Below, piece after piece: positions 12,531 to 28,242 of a stretch of 64,000 nt of DNA. The stretch covers positions 10,839,001 to 10,903,000 of the forward strand of contig NC_090778.1 in the NCBI RefSeq assembly GCF_040054535.1. Reading direction: 5' to 3'. Source of the stretch: Antennarius striatus (Eukaryota > Chordata > Actinopteri > Lophiiformes > Antennariidae). The translations under genes and the position numbers were made by a program. Each line of letters starts with the position of its first letter. The first letter of the stretch is position 1. The notes beneath the pieces are model-generated. The model saw only the letters and a program-made list of their open reading frames with translations, did not search any database and had not been told where the DNA came from.

Positions 12531-13462
12531 TACCTTGGCATTAAAGGTCATTAAAGGTTTTCACACAATTATGGCAAATCTTTTACTGTTCATACCAAGA
12601 GAAAGGAGCAAACAAAAATGGGGAGGAAGAGGAAACATGGCCAGGCGGTTAGTAATGTGTAGCAGAAGGTACATTCAGATTGTGTGTTGTATGCATGTTC
12701 ATTGCAGAACATGTTTTACAGGAACTACTACCTCTCCATAAAAAGAAAGAATGAAAAAAGGCGGCTGCTTGGTAAGAGTGCATTAAACAAACCTTTCCTA
12801 AATAAAGGATAGTCTAGAGTGATAGTGTTTTTGTATAAAAATATAATACACAACAGCAACACTGCCTTCATACCTGAGTTTCAACTGGCTTTCCTGTCTC
12901 TCGTCACGAGCAGTATTTCAACAACTTAGGAAAGAGGCTAAGTGAGAAGAACTAGGACCTGTGTACAAACTGAAGACTCCAAAATTCTTGATGCTCAATG
13001 AACAAGTTGAGTGAATGTTCTCATTCATGGCACTTTATCTATCAGGCAGACCCAAACATTGGGTTTCTGGACAGTTATCTGTCACTGAAAGACACAAATT
13101 TCTACAAATGGCAAAAAACAAAAGGGAATTAGCAGGAGCAAGAGGACATACTGGGGCTGAAGAGCAAGAAGTTTGTTAGTCCATCAAACAGATCGTACTT
13201 GTTTGCATGGAGAACGCAGAAAGAATGGACATAATTTCTCTTGAACAGTAAAACAAAGAAAGTAAACAAAACAACAACAACAACAAAAAAGACTTCACAA
13301 TGTTGCTCCCTTCGAGAGCCAATGCAATCCGTATAAATGGTTGACTCATGGCCAGCTTTGCTCAGTCCCATCCCAAAAATACGACGAGTGTTTCCTTCAG
13401 TAAAGTGTCTGCAGTTTGATAAAACTGTCTATAAGTGTTCTGGTGAAATAGGACAAAATAAA

Positions 13463-17220
<3,758 letters not shown>

Positions 17221-18428
17221 GATGATGATGGCTCAAGCAGGAGCGCTGGGTGGATGAGCAGAGGATTTAGTGTTCAGTGGAATGTGCAAATAACAAACTC
17301 AACGATACGACTTAATTATTTAGATCACGTATCATTTTCACTGCCTCTTAATAACTCTGATGATTAGCAGACTTGAGCTCCATTTCATTTTACTAAGGAT
17401 GAATTGCTTTCAGTGTTTAAGATAATATATCACTTACAAATTACACAAAGAAGTGGCTTTTCCTCACGCCCCATAATTAAGACACAACTCATTTTGAAAA
17501 GCAAAGGTGAGTCATTTAGAGAAAGCAATAGAGGATAGAGAAGGTATTGATCATCAGAAGTTGCTCATTCATCCTTTAAGATTTTACTAAAACGTATGTC
17601 ACTTTTGTTTAAGTGCTCATATTCTTCAATGTTAAGTTGTCATTATAGAAAAAGAAATAATTACAAACTGGAAACTCAATACTATCATATTGAGGGAGAA
17701 ACACATCAGCAAATCTTTGAACATTTTATTTGCACTAATATTTTGTACAAATGAAATTCATTTTCTAAAGTTAATAAAGTAAAATAAAACACAGGTATAA
17801 AGTTTTCATTTTAGAGTCAGGATTTCAACTACTTTGAAATGTGATGCATTAATTCAGTTTAAAACACAAAACACAAGAACTTTACTAATGATTTTGGCTG
17901 CAAAATTGAATTCAGCTAAAAGAAAACGAGTCAGCAATAATAACACAATATTTTATAATAAAGGGAACTGATGGATGTGTTTACTTTTGAGTGTTAAAAT
18001 ATATCAAATAATTTCATAATAATTCTGAACCATGAATAATTAATCTATTTTTATTTACTGTTTATTGTTGCTTCTATTTTAGGTGAAGTGCCGGAGCGGC
18101 CCTGGTGGAACCACCACCGCTCAGAAGGTCCAGTCACAGAGGTTTAGCCGTGGCCCTTTTCAGCCCAAGTATCTGGACAGTAACACAACCTTCCTCTTAC
18201 CTTTTTTTAAAAAGTCCTCAATTTTTGTCAATTGGCAAATTCTGGGTGTAATAAATATATATTTTCCCCCACGGGTCTTAATATCTGGCTAACCGTCACT
18301 GGAGTAATCAATGCCTGTCAAAGACGTCGCGTTAGCCGCGCTAATTTAGCCAAACCAGCTTCTGTACAGCGAGTCATTGTGGGGTTGAGCAGCTGCAGTT
18401 CCCTGAAGAACTTTATCTTTATCCTTAC

Positions 18429-18600
18429 CTAAACGAGATGTAAAGTGAAGCTCCCAGGAACCAACATACAGCTAGATCAACATTCGGTTAAATTACTGAC
18501 ATTAAGCAGGTTCTCCAACGGGCTGCGCCTACAGCATCCACACACTTCCGCAACCAAAACAACTTCCGCCTGACGAACAGACGCGCCTGCGCAGAACCAT
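18429..18600 (-). promoter_or_regulatory. stambp: stambp non-coding exon 1 and core promoter (inferred)
   Basis: On the minus strand a GTAAGG donor begins at 18428, so a leader exon would end at 18429 and splice to the acceptor before 17245. Upstream are two ETS-type GCGGAAGT sites (18,543-18,551 and 18,561-18,570) and a GCGCAGGCGCG NRF1-like site (18,581-18,594), with no TATA box. This is the usual make-up of a housekeeping promoter. Confidence 0.65.
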
Positions 18601-18804
18601 CTTCTTGTCCCCTCTGCTTGTCCCGTTAGGGGGCGCTGCAGCACGTCTACTGCAACCTCCTCTCTACTGTATAACACCAGTTTGTTGTTTATTAGACAAC
18701 ACGTGGCACAAGCTGAATGAGGAAGTTGTCAGGCAGTTGTCCTCGCAGTGGATACCATTATTTAGCTCCGAAGATATCTCGGTTAGGGTGACCTGCCAAC
18801 GAGT

Positions 18805-18990
18805 GGCTCAGTTGGTAGAGTGGGTCGTCCAGTGATCACAGGATTGGCAGTTCGATTCCCACTCCAGCCCAGTCACCTCGGAGTGTGAGCTGACAGTGGG
18901 AGGCGTCAGATCACATCCCGAGCACTGACGAGGTACCCCTGAGCAAGGCGCCGTCCCCTTTATGAGAGCATGCCACGAAGGAGCTGCCTG
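18805..18990 (+). mobile_element. tRNA-derived SINE
   Basis: Box A-like TGGCTCAGTTGGTAGAG is followed by box B-like AGTTCGATTCCC at RNA polymerase III promoter spacing, then a SINE body ending CCTGAGCAAGGCGCCGTCCC. Related partial copies lie at 28,009-28,122 and 35,950-36,053, both inverted. Confidence 0.8.
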
Positions 18991-19299
18991 CCACCCCACC
19001 CCACGCCCACAGGTCCCACGCATATATGTGTTACGGAACTGTATACACACACCATATATGCAACAGTGTGATCCAGAGTGTGATTAATAAAGTATATTAC
19101 ATTTACAGTACATTTTGGACTAAAAATACATTTATCCAAACCTCTTCTGACTGTCCCTGCAATTTTTGTGAACACCAGCTTCATCAACAAACTTGCTTTT
19201 GTTTCATTGAAAAATCTGTAAAAAAAATAAAATAAAATAAAAAGATATTTTAAAAGATGTCAAAGATATCTTTCACTTAGATTTAGATATAAAATAACA

Positions 19300-19440
19300 T
19301 AACTTTATCTTTATCCTTACCTAATCGAGATTAAACTGAATCTCCCGTGAACCTACATCCAGTTAGAACAACATTGATATGAACCAGATTCCTCAGTGGG
19401 TTACGCATACAGCATCCGCACACTTCCACAATTAGGAAAA
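19300..19440 (-). repeat. Decayed duplicate of stambp exon 1 / promoter segment
   Basis: Parallel in order and orientation to 18,409-18,570. Shared blocks include ACTTTATCTTTATCCTTACC, CGAGAT, TACAGCATCC / TACAGCATCCG and CACACTTCC. The reverse-strand GTAAGG donor is retained, but the ETS cores are eroded (CACTTCCACA instead of CACTTCCGCA). The copies are about 890 bases apart. Confidence 0.75.
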
Positions 19441-19596
19441 CGTCAGTGAGATCCAGCGATTGGTTCTAGTGTAAAAACGCTATACCAATAAAATTATATA
19501 TACTGTAGTATATAATGAAAATTTAAATCGTTTCACCGAATACGTTTCATGCAGTACCGCTGTTATTTACCTATCACCGCTCTTAGTATAGCATGC

Positions 19597-19668
19597 GGCT
19601 CGTTGGTCTAGGGGTATGATTCTCGCTTTGGGTGCGAGAGGTCCCGGGTTCAAATCCCGGACGAGCCC
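19597..19668 (+). tRNA. tRNA-Pro (anticodon UGG)
   Basis: 72 bases forming a full cloverleaf. Acceptor stem GGCTCGT pairs with ACGAGCC. The anticodon arm CTCGC-TTTGGGT-GCGAG presents TGG. The T arm holds GGTTCAAATCC, and the discriminator base is C. A TTTTTT polymerase III terminator lies at 19,672-19,677. CCA is not encoded, as expected for a eukaryotic nuclear gene. There is no intron. Confidence 0.96.
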
Positions 19669-19984
19669 TCCTTTTTTGATACAAATAAAGTACGTATTAC
19701 TCTGTACGTATGCAAGTTGTTGTCCTATTCAGTATACTCCGACAGCTATTTAAGCATGAACTTTTCTTTAATGTTTCATTTGACCTCGGACCTATTACCT
19801 TTTTTGAAAATGAACACATCACAATGTTGAAAACAGCATAAAGAGCTTTTCAGCACTCGTGAAGCCATGCAATCAGTAGAATTAGAGTAAATACAGAAAC
19901 ACAGTGAAACAATCAAAGAAAACATGATATAAAATACAGGCTCATTAAGCTGCAGGTGGAAGTTAATACAGTATTCAGCTTATC

Positions 19985-22625
19985 AAGCACATCCCTGTGG
20001 GCCCACCACCCGCAGGGCAGACTGATGGGGTCGGGCGCGCTGCCATATGGGTGGCAGTGACGACAGGGGGTCACAACAGACCAGAAGCTGGCTTTGGGGA
20101 CGTGGAATGTCACCTCACTGGTGGGGAAGGAGCCGGAGCTTGTGTTGGATGTGGAGCATTACCATTTGAATCTGGTGGGGCTTGCCTCCACGCATAGGCC
20201 CGGTTCTGGTTCCAAACTCCTGGATAGGGGTTGGACCTTGTTCTACTCCTGAGTTGCGTCAGGCGTGAGGCGCAGGGCGGGTGTGGGGATACTCACAACC
20301 CCCCAGCTGTGTTGGAGTTTACCCTGGCGGATGAGAGGGTCACCTCCCTACGCCTTAAGGCTGTGGAAGGGAAAACTCTGACTGTTATTTGTGCGTACGC
20401 ACCAAATATCAGTTCGGAGTATTCGACCTTCTGTGGACTTCTGTGCTAGTCACGGATTGTTCATAACTAACACCATGTTCAAACAAAACGATGCTCATAA
20501 GTGTACCTGGTACCAGAGCACCCTGGGTCAGAGGTCAATGATTGATCTTGTGATCGTATTATCTGACCTTCAACCGTGTGTTTTGGACACTCGGGTGAAG
20601 AGAGGGGCAGAGCTGTCAACTGATCACAACCTGGTGGTGAGTTGGGTCCGTTGGCGGAGGAAACCTTTGGATAGACCTGGTAAGCCCAAACGAGTAGTGA
20701 GGGTGAACTGGGAACATCTGGAGGAGGACTCTGTCCGCGAGGCCTTCAACTCACACCTCCGAAGGAGCTTCTCGTGCATTCAGGTTCAATGCAGGGGGCA
20801 TTGAACCTGAACGGTCGATGTTCAAAGCTTCCATTGCTGAAGCTGCAGCTGAGAGCTGTGGTCTCAAGGTCTTAGGTGCCTCAAGGGGCAGGAACCGTGG
20901 TGGACCAGGTGGTCAGGGAAGCCATCCGACTGAAGAAGGAGGCCTTCAGGGGCATGTTATCCCTGGGGACTCCTGAAGAAGTTGCAGGGTACCGACGGGC
21001 CAAAAGGACTGCAGCCTCGGCTGTGATGGAGGCAAAACAGAGGGTGTGGGAGGAGTTCGGAGAGGCCATGGAGAAGGACTATCGGACGGCACCAAAGTTG
21101 TCCTAGAGGACTGTCCGACACCTCAGGAGGGGGACACGGGGGACCATCCAAGCTGTATACGGCTGTCGGTCGTGGAAGGAACACTTTGAGGAACTCCTGA
21201 ATCCAACTACCCCAACTGACCCGTCCTCTGTTGCAGAGGCAGAGCTGGAGGATGATGGGGTATTCGAGTCAAACTCTTGGGGCCAAGTCGCGGAGGTAGT
21301 TAAACAACTTCACAGTGATAAAGCCCTGAGTATTGATGAGATTTGCCCGGAAATGCTGAACGCTCTGGGTGTTGAGGGGCTGTCATTGATGACACACCTC
21401 TTTAACATTGTGTGGAAGTCTTGGACAGTGCCAAAAGAGTGGCAGACTGGGGTGGTGGTTCCTCTTTTTGAAAATAGGGACCAGAAGATGTGAGCCAACT
21501 ACAGGGGCATCACACTCCTCAGCCTACCTGGGAAAGTTTACTCCAAGGTGCTGGAAAGTAGGGTCCGGCCGATTGTCGAACGTCAGATTGAGGTGGAACA
21601 ATGTGGGTTCCGTCCCGGTCGTCGAACAACGGACCAGCTTTTTACTCTCACAGGGATCCTAGAGGGGGCTTGTGAGTATGCCCATCCAGTCTACATGTGT
21701 TTTGTGGACTTGGAGAAGGTGTACGATCGGGTCCCCAGGGATATACTGTGGAACATACTGCGGGAGTATGGGGTGAGGAGGCCTCTCCTCAGGGCCATCC
21801 AATCCCTGCACGCCCAAAGTGAGAGCTGCGTTCGAGTTCTCGGCAGTAAATCAGACTTGTTCCGAGTGGTTGTTGGCCTTTACCAGGGCTGCACTTTATC
21901 ACCAATTCTGTTCGTGATTTTCATGGACAGGGTATCAAGGTGTAGTCACAGTGAGGAGGGGTTACAGTATGGTGGCCTGAGGATTGCATCCCTGCTTTTT
22001 GCGGATGATGGGGTCCTGTTTGAGTCATCGGCCTATGACCTGCAGCACTCACTGCTCCGGTTTGCAGCCGAGTGTGAAGCGGCGGGGATGAGGATTAGCA
22101 CCTCCAAATCTGAGGCCATGGTCCTCAGTAGGAAACTGGTGGACTGCCTACTCCGAGTGGGGGATGACGTCCTTCCACAAGTGAAGGACTTTAAGTATCT
22201 TGGGGTCCTGTTCACGAGTGAGGCAACAATGGAGCGTGACATTGGACAGAGAATTTGGGCAGCAGGAGCGGTATTGCAGTCGCTTTACTGCACTGTTGTC
22301 ACAAAGAGGGAGCTAAGCCGAGACGCAAAGCTCTCCATCTACCATTCAATCTTTGTTCCTTCCTTCACCTATGGTTATGAGCGATGGGTCATGAGCAAAA
22401 GAACGAGATCGCGGATACAAGCGGCTGAAATGGGCTTTCTCAGGCGGATAGCTGGTGTCTCCCTTGGAGATAAGGTGAGAAACACTGCTGTTCACGAGGG
22501 GCTCAGAGTAGAGCCGCTGCTCCTTCACGTGGAAAGGAGTCAGTTGAGGTGGTTTGGGCATCTGGTGCGGGATCCCACAGTGAGAGCTGGTGGATGTGGC
22601 CGGGGAAAGGGACACAGGAGAAAAT
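19985..22625 (+). mobile_element. Degenerate LINE (endonuclease plus reverse transcriptase) of a common fish family
   Basis: Starts with a leader typical of this family (CCCTGTGGGCCCACCACCCG), followed by an endonuclease-like region (LGTWNVTSLVGKEPELV in mixed frames; TMFKQNDAHKCTW; LSTDHNLVVSW) and a long reverse transcriptase frame, 21,548-22,657. RT motifs visible: CGFRPGRRTTDQL, CFVDLEKVYDRVP, LSPILFVIFMDR, the F-A-D-D-G catalytic box, FKYLGVLFTSEA, and the C-terminal RSQLRWFGHLVRDP. The copy is dead: there is a stop at about 21,494 before ANYRGITLL, a deletion in the endonuclease after YAPNISSEYSTFCG, and several frame changes. The 3' end jumps from GHLVRDP to GTGGCCGGGGAAAGGGA, skipping a segment. 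Clade assignment (L2/Rex-like) is from memory. Confidence 0.92.
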
Positions 22626-22659
22626 CCTATACTAATATTATCCATGTTTGCTGCTAATA

Positions 22660-23049
22660 TTTCAGAATTCCCAGCAATGATCCTGGCTATTAACCTCTGA
22701 AATGTGCTTTTGTAAAATTGTTTACATGGGAAAATGCTTACATACTTAAATAGAATTCAGATAATTCAGAAAATGTTGTGCATTACTATCAAAATCTGAA
22801 ACCCTGTTTAAATCAAATGAATACCCCTCATTAGTTAAATATGACTTTACGAGGATGTTTCTTATAATGCTGTTTTCTACTTTGGTACCATTACATCTAA
22901 AATGAATTTTACAAATTTAACTTTAACAATTAATTTGCAAATGAATTTGCAAAACTAATGTTTAATGGAAAATAATATTTGAAATAACCAATAATGGTGA
23001 GTGGTATACAGTGGTAGATAATACTGTATAATAACCTGATCATGTTTTA
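22660..23049. other. AT-rich spacer, nothing recognised
   Basis: Lies between the LINE and the presumed slc39a14 promoter. No coding or repeat signal seen. Confidence 0.5.
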
Positions 23050-23365
23050 GGCTAAAGTGTTGTAGTGTCCCTTTTAAACGCATGAGGGCGACACAGCCAC
23101 AGTGAAAACAGCGAACTGTCGACGTCACCACGGAGAACTACACCACCAGAAGGTCCACGCGCTACATTCAGTGTTTGAATTGGAAGACGACATGAGGAAA
23201 ATGTTGTCCACCTGTGAATGATTTAACATGACATTGCCCCAGACATCCTGTTGCCCACATGTGTCATGTTCAGTACCTGAATGTGATAAAACCGAGCGAA
23301 AGAGACGCTATAGTTTGGACTAGTTGACGTCAAGTCTGCTTTTTTCGCCCGAACAGCATCACCGG
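23050..23365 (+). promoter_or_regulatory. slc39a14: Presumed slc39a14 upstream promoter and non-coding exon 1
   Basis: A locally CpG-richer block with GACGTCACC near 23,121 and a perfect CRE, TGACGTCA, at 23,325-23,332. It ends in a good donor, CACCGG|GTAAGC, at 23,366. No open frame crosses it. Assignment to slc39a14 rests on strand, position and donor only. Mammalian ZIP14 is induced by the unfolded protein response through ATF-type factors, which would fit CRE/ATF sites. Confidence 0.5.
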
Positions 23366-24379
23366 GTAAGCTAAGTGTCATGGCTAATAAGAAGCTAGCT
23401 ACTTGATTCTGTGTTAGCATGTGAATAAAACCGGCTCAGAATCGACAGAGAAGTCATTCATCTACATCCCAACGGAATTTCCTTCTATTTTAGCTCACTG
23501 CGGGGTGACTCGTTATAGAAAGTAAACTAAATATTTAAATTAAGTTAAACTTAACCCAGAGTTGCATCGACTCATTCATTTATTTCTCTTCATTCAGTGA
23601 TGTTTTGTTTTATTAGAATCAAAGTGGAAAATAGTGATGGTGTGAACGTCGCTCGAGCTGCTGAGCGGATCTAGGAATGACAAACCTTCTGTTAAAGCAT
23701 CGAACGACCCGATCAGTGCTGCTCTGTCACCCCTGACATCCACGCTGTTTCTACTCCGACCAGACGCCTGACTGTGAACTCCCACATTACTTGTGTATAA
23801 GCCTAAAATAATATAGAGACGCAGCAAAAAGCTCTTTTTCTTGAGACATCTATTATGTCAAATCAGTAATAGGATCATCTTTAACATGAGGGTTGACTCC
23901 AGAACTTGGTTTGTTATAGAAAACGTGTTTTCTATTTCAGGTGGTCCTCTGCTAAATTATTCACCCACTTAACATATAGAGAGATGGTCAGGTTAAAGGT
24001 ACAGAATTTTACCATGCATTATTAAAATGTCAAGTATTATCCGTTGGTTCAAATGTATGCTTATTTCACACGTACAGTGTTACTTTCTGACTCTTGATCA
24101 CTGACCCCAAAGCTGACCTCAAGGTACAGGTATGGGGATCGGCCATACCAGGAAATGTTCAAACTGTAATTTTATGATAAATGGCCCTTTGTCAGATGAG
24201 TGGAGCACATTGGCAATGCATGCGGTGATCCAAACATTGTGTTGACAGTCATCATTACCTCAAGTAATAACCGTCTTGGTTGATGACAGAAGCTCGAGGA
24301 CTTGCTGAGACAGTAATTAAAGGCCTAAGGAAAGGTTAATGAGCCACGGCACGGGTTAGCCTGGCCTGCCCTCTAACAG

Positions 24380-24507
24380 TATATAAAGTGAGGTGAGTGT
24401 GTAGATGTGAGGACAAACCACTCTGCTGATTGCTGAAGAACAAGCTGCTGAATTGAGACCATTTTGACAAAGGATGGTTGCAGAATCCCCATCTCCATTC
24501 ACCAAAG
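24380..24507 (+). promoter_or_regulatory. slc39a14: TATA box and candidate alternative first coding exon of slc39a14
   Basis: TATATAAAG at 24,380-24,388, then about 85 bases to ATG at 24,474 (AAAGGATGG context), 11 codons (MVAESPSPFTK) plus one base, and a donor AAAG|GTACCT at 24,508. Splicing to the slc39a14 acceptor at 33,303 stays open and in frame with the main start at 33,332, adding 21 residues. This is inference; one in three such exons would be in frame by chance. Confidence 0.4.
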
Positions 24508-27500
24508 GTACCTTACCCTTTGTGTTATCAACTTTGTAGGAGCTCTTTTGAAATAGACAGAAGTGGAGCTGAGGGGTGTCTGTAGGAGCTTTTTGTTGTT
24601 GTCTGATCCTTGGTTAACAGACAACTGTCTTGCAGGTCAATTTGAGAACATGCTTTTGTTATGGATGTAAAAGTCAGAGCGCTGAAGATCACTGGAACCT
24701 ACCAGGTTCATGGTTATCATTTAGAACTTAAAACCATTAAGCTGCTCTTTATCTTGATTGTGATTATTTTTTTTCCCATATTCTGTTGGGGGGGTGGGTC
24801 ATGACACTAAATGATCTGTAGTTGGAGGTTCATATTGACCAACTTGCTGCATTTTTATCAACTATTCAGTGCTTGTTTCTCAGAATATTTTGATCATTTA
24901 AGTGTGTAACACAATGAGCTTTTACTCTACATATGTTGTCCAATGGAGGAGTCTTCTCATTATTTTGTAAAAAAAAAAAAAAGTTAATCTCAAAAGAAGA
25001 AAGGCAAATCAAGATCTTCATTTGCTACCAAAGTAGCACACATTGAAAAATTAGGATTGACTGCTCTTTTTTCTGTTTTCTTTTTTGTTTTTTGTTTTTT
25101 GTTTGCATGATCGAAAGTAGTGGAGGATGGGCTGTCTTGGAAATAATTTTATAAAGTTAAGAGTTAAATCAGGATCCAATAGACAACAACAAAGTTAGAG
25201 AACTGGACTCAGACTCCTCTTGGGTGGCAAAGAGCTTCTTTTGGGCTAATCTGTGAGCCATGACTCTCAGCCTCACATTTTTGGAACTGTAACCTTCCAC
25301 AAATCTGGAACATCTGATTTTTCCCCCAAAAAAGTTTAAACACTTTAAACCCTCTTGACTTCAGCTGAATTACTGAACTACAGTATAAGAACAATCTAGC
25401 ATCAATCCAAGCAACAGTTTTCCAGCTGACTGTCAAACATGAACCCTTTTCTCATCTCCTGATGATGCAGCACACTTTTGTTTCACAAGTCCATCTAGAC
25501 AGCGTGGGTTTTGAGTTGTGTGTTCAGCTTAATTAATCCTTGCAAAATATCTAACCGCCAAATTCTTGCACGCGTTCATCACCACTCTTTCATTGAGTTG
25601 GTCACAACCTGGTTGTCGGGTGGCGTTTCAATTAGTAGCTTCTCCTGTGACCTTGTTACAGCCAGGACATTTTTTTTCACCATTGTCAGCTGATGAATGT
25701 GATAACGATAAGGGAAACGTCTGTTTGAGCTCTGTGTAACTGCTGGAGCCGTGTGTGTGTTTTATGTAGTATATTTTTTGTGTTTTGCTTATTTGTATCA
25801 TGGTTTGTTTGTGCCAGAATGTTTCTGGCCTCTAATCCGACAAATCATCAGAGAGGAAAGTATGAGGCAGAGCAGAGTGGTGAATCTCAGAACTGAGTGA
25901 GACTTGAAAAGATGAGCAAAGTGGATTCAGCTCCAAGCCTTTGGGATTAGACTTCAGCAGCATGTGATAAAAAGTTTTCCCATTATACTCTTTTCTCCTT
26001 CCTTTACCCCCTGGTGACTGTGTTATTCAGCTCATAATTAACATTCTGGCTAGCTGGGGCTTTGCTATCTGGTTTGCGAAGGCTAACATCTCTGCTGTAG
26101 GGTGGATGTGTCTCCCAACACCTCTTTATCCCCATAAATAGGCCAGGGACTCAAAGTGCACACCAACACACGAAACAAACGTAGTGATGTTTCAGTGCTT
26201 AATAGAGCCCAGATGTCTGGTGCTTTCTCTGTAGACTGTTCACAGAGGTCTGGATTCCGAGACAGAAAAGTACTTATTTAGGAAAATAGAATTTATTCCA
26301 GGTTTTGTGTTATTGTTACAGTCAAGGAAACAAGGTGTCAGGCATCTATTCATAGTTGCTGCCATTGTACTGTGAACTAGAGGAAACTTAGCCGATGCAG
26401 GATTTTTGAGGATCTTGTTCAGAAAGTCAAATTTGCTTCATTGCTATAATAAAATAAAATTGATGAGATTCCCTCAACCCGGCACTTAAAAAAAAAATCA
26501 GTTAATGAGCTGTACAAGTGAGAACTGATTACTGCTCATTTGGAATATTGTAAATATATTATGATGTAACAATAGTAAACATTGGTTCATATCTGCACAA
26601 GAAATGATATCTTGTTGTCATTGGTGGTTGAACCTACCACAGGTGTATGGACGTATGTGGTATCCACAAACACGTTAGGTATGAGGATGACCCAGACGGT
26701 TTGAAAGCCAAGTTCAATGAATGAAGCACAACAGCAGCTTGCTTTCCAGGATTGTGTTGTGTTCTGGTTTTGCAAGTCTAGTTCACAGCAAACTCGTTTG
26801 GTCACATGTATTACACAAGAAGGTAAAAAAAATCCAAACTAGACTGCTTAGCAACATGTGCTCATGGTAAGAAAGTTCACTGCGGTTAAATGTAACGTAA
26901 TGTAATGAAAAATGAATGTGGAAAAGAGAGATCACTTTAACTCTGGCAGCTGTTGTTTTTTTTAAGAGGAGTGTCTCCAAAAACTGACACTGTGCATATT
27001 AGAAATGGGTAAAACTACAAGAAGCTTCAGTTAGGTTGATGTGATGCTGCCTCTACAAAACTTTTGCTTTACCCTCTTTTTGATCCAGATTTGCTGTTTC
27101 TTTCCAGCTTTACCAGTATATTGCAGATTTATGTACTGCACTGGATGTTATATTGGGCATTCTACCGAATTGGTGCAAAGTTCAGAGTTGGAGACACATT
27201 TTTAAAAAATGTTTATTTCCAAAAACCTCTTCCATACATAAATTGTGCCATGTTTCTACAAACCTAGAAAAGGGGCAGTTAAACTTCATGTATTAATGCC
27301 TTGTCTGTTCTTGAAATGTTTTCCCGCACCTGAAATGTCTCACTACCGTAACACAGCAACACACTGCAATAAAAACTATTACATTTAATTTGTTAAAATC
27401 GTATGTCCATACAGTATCTAAAGAATATTTTTAGAAATTTATTATGAAGGGTTTTACAATTTAATCAATTTTTAAACAAATTCCAAGGTTTATTTTCCAA

Positions 27501-28008
27501 GACTCATCCAAATTTACAGTAAATGCAATATTTTTTTGTAAAATGAATTACAGTGATCTTAAAGGTGTCAGAGTTAAATAGTTATTACAGTGAATGCACA
27601 TTTATCTAATAGCTATCATATAATTTAATTTAATTCTTATTTCATAAAACATTCAGTGTTATGGTATACTGACTGTACTGCTTGATTGTGACCACATGAT
27701 TAATTTTGCAAGGTTGTACTGTATCCCCTCAACCATATTGTTTAACATTAACTCATAACCTGCCTTACAATTTGAATTTTACAAACACAAATGTTTATAA
27801 TCAGTAAAATGAGGTCATACTATTTTTACATTACTTCAACATAGCAGCACATCTACTGCAACATGACGTTAAAACATCTTACGTGTTTTGTATTTGAAAG
27901 TGCATTAAAGAGGAAAAATATAGAACATTAATAAGCAAGTTATTCACATACTGAAATGATAACCTAGTTTTTTCATGGTGCATATCAAATGAGCAACTTA
28001 TTAATGGG

Positions 28009-28122
28009 ACGGCGCCTTGCTCTATGCCGCCTTGGCAGGGCTTCAGAGGTGAACTGACACCTCCCGCTCTCAGTTCACCTCCCAGTCCGAGACTTAGTGG
28101 ACTGAGCTACTGGCGCCCCCAA
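28009..28122 (-). mobile_element. SINE fragment, inverted
   Basis: The reverse complement reads GGCGCCAGTAGCTCAGTCCA (box A-like) through to GAGCAAGGCGCCGTCCC, the same body end as the SINE at 18,805. The box B region is degraded. Confidence 0.6.
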
Positions 28123-28242
28123 TCAGCATTATATTCATGTTTTATTATATCATACATTATTTAGCACTCTGAGATTCTTAAGAATGAAATTTGACTTACA
28201 AATCAATATATTATTATTATTATTATTTATTCTTTACTCTTT

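Noticed and set aside
20391-22657. Possible host gene with reverse transcriptase domain
   Set aside because: Stops, deletions and frameshifts throughout, and a close match to an abundant fish LINE; not a domesticated gene.
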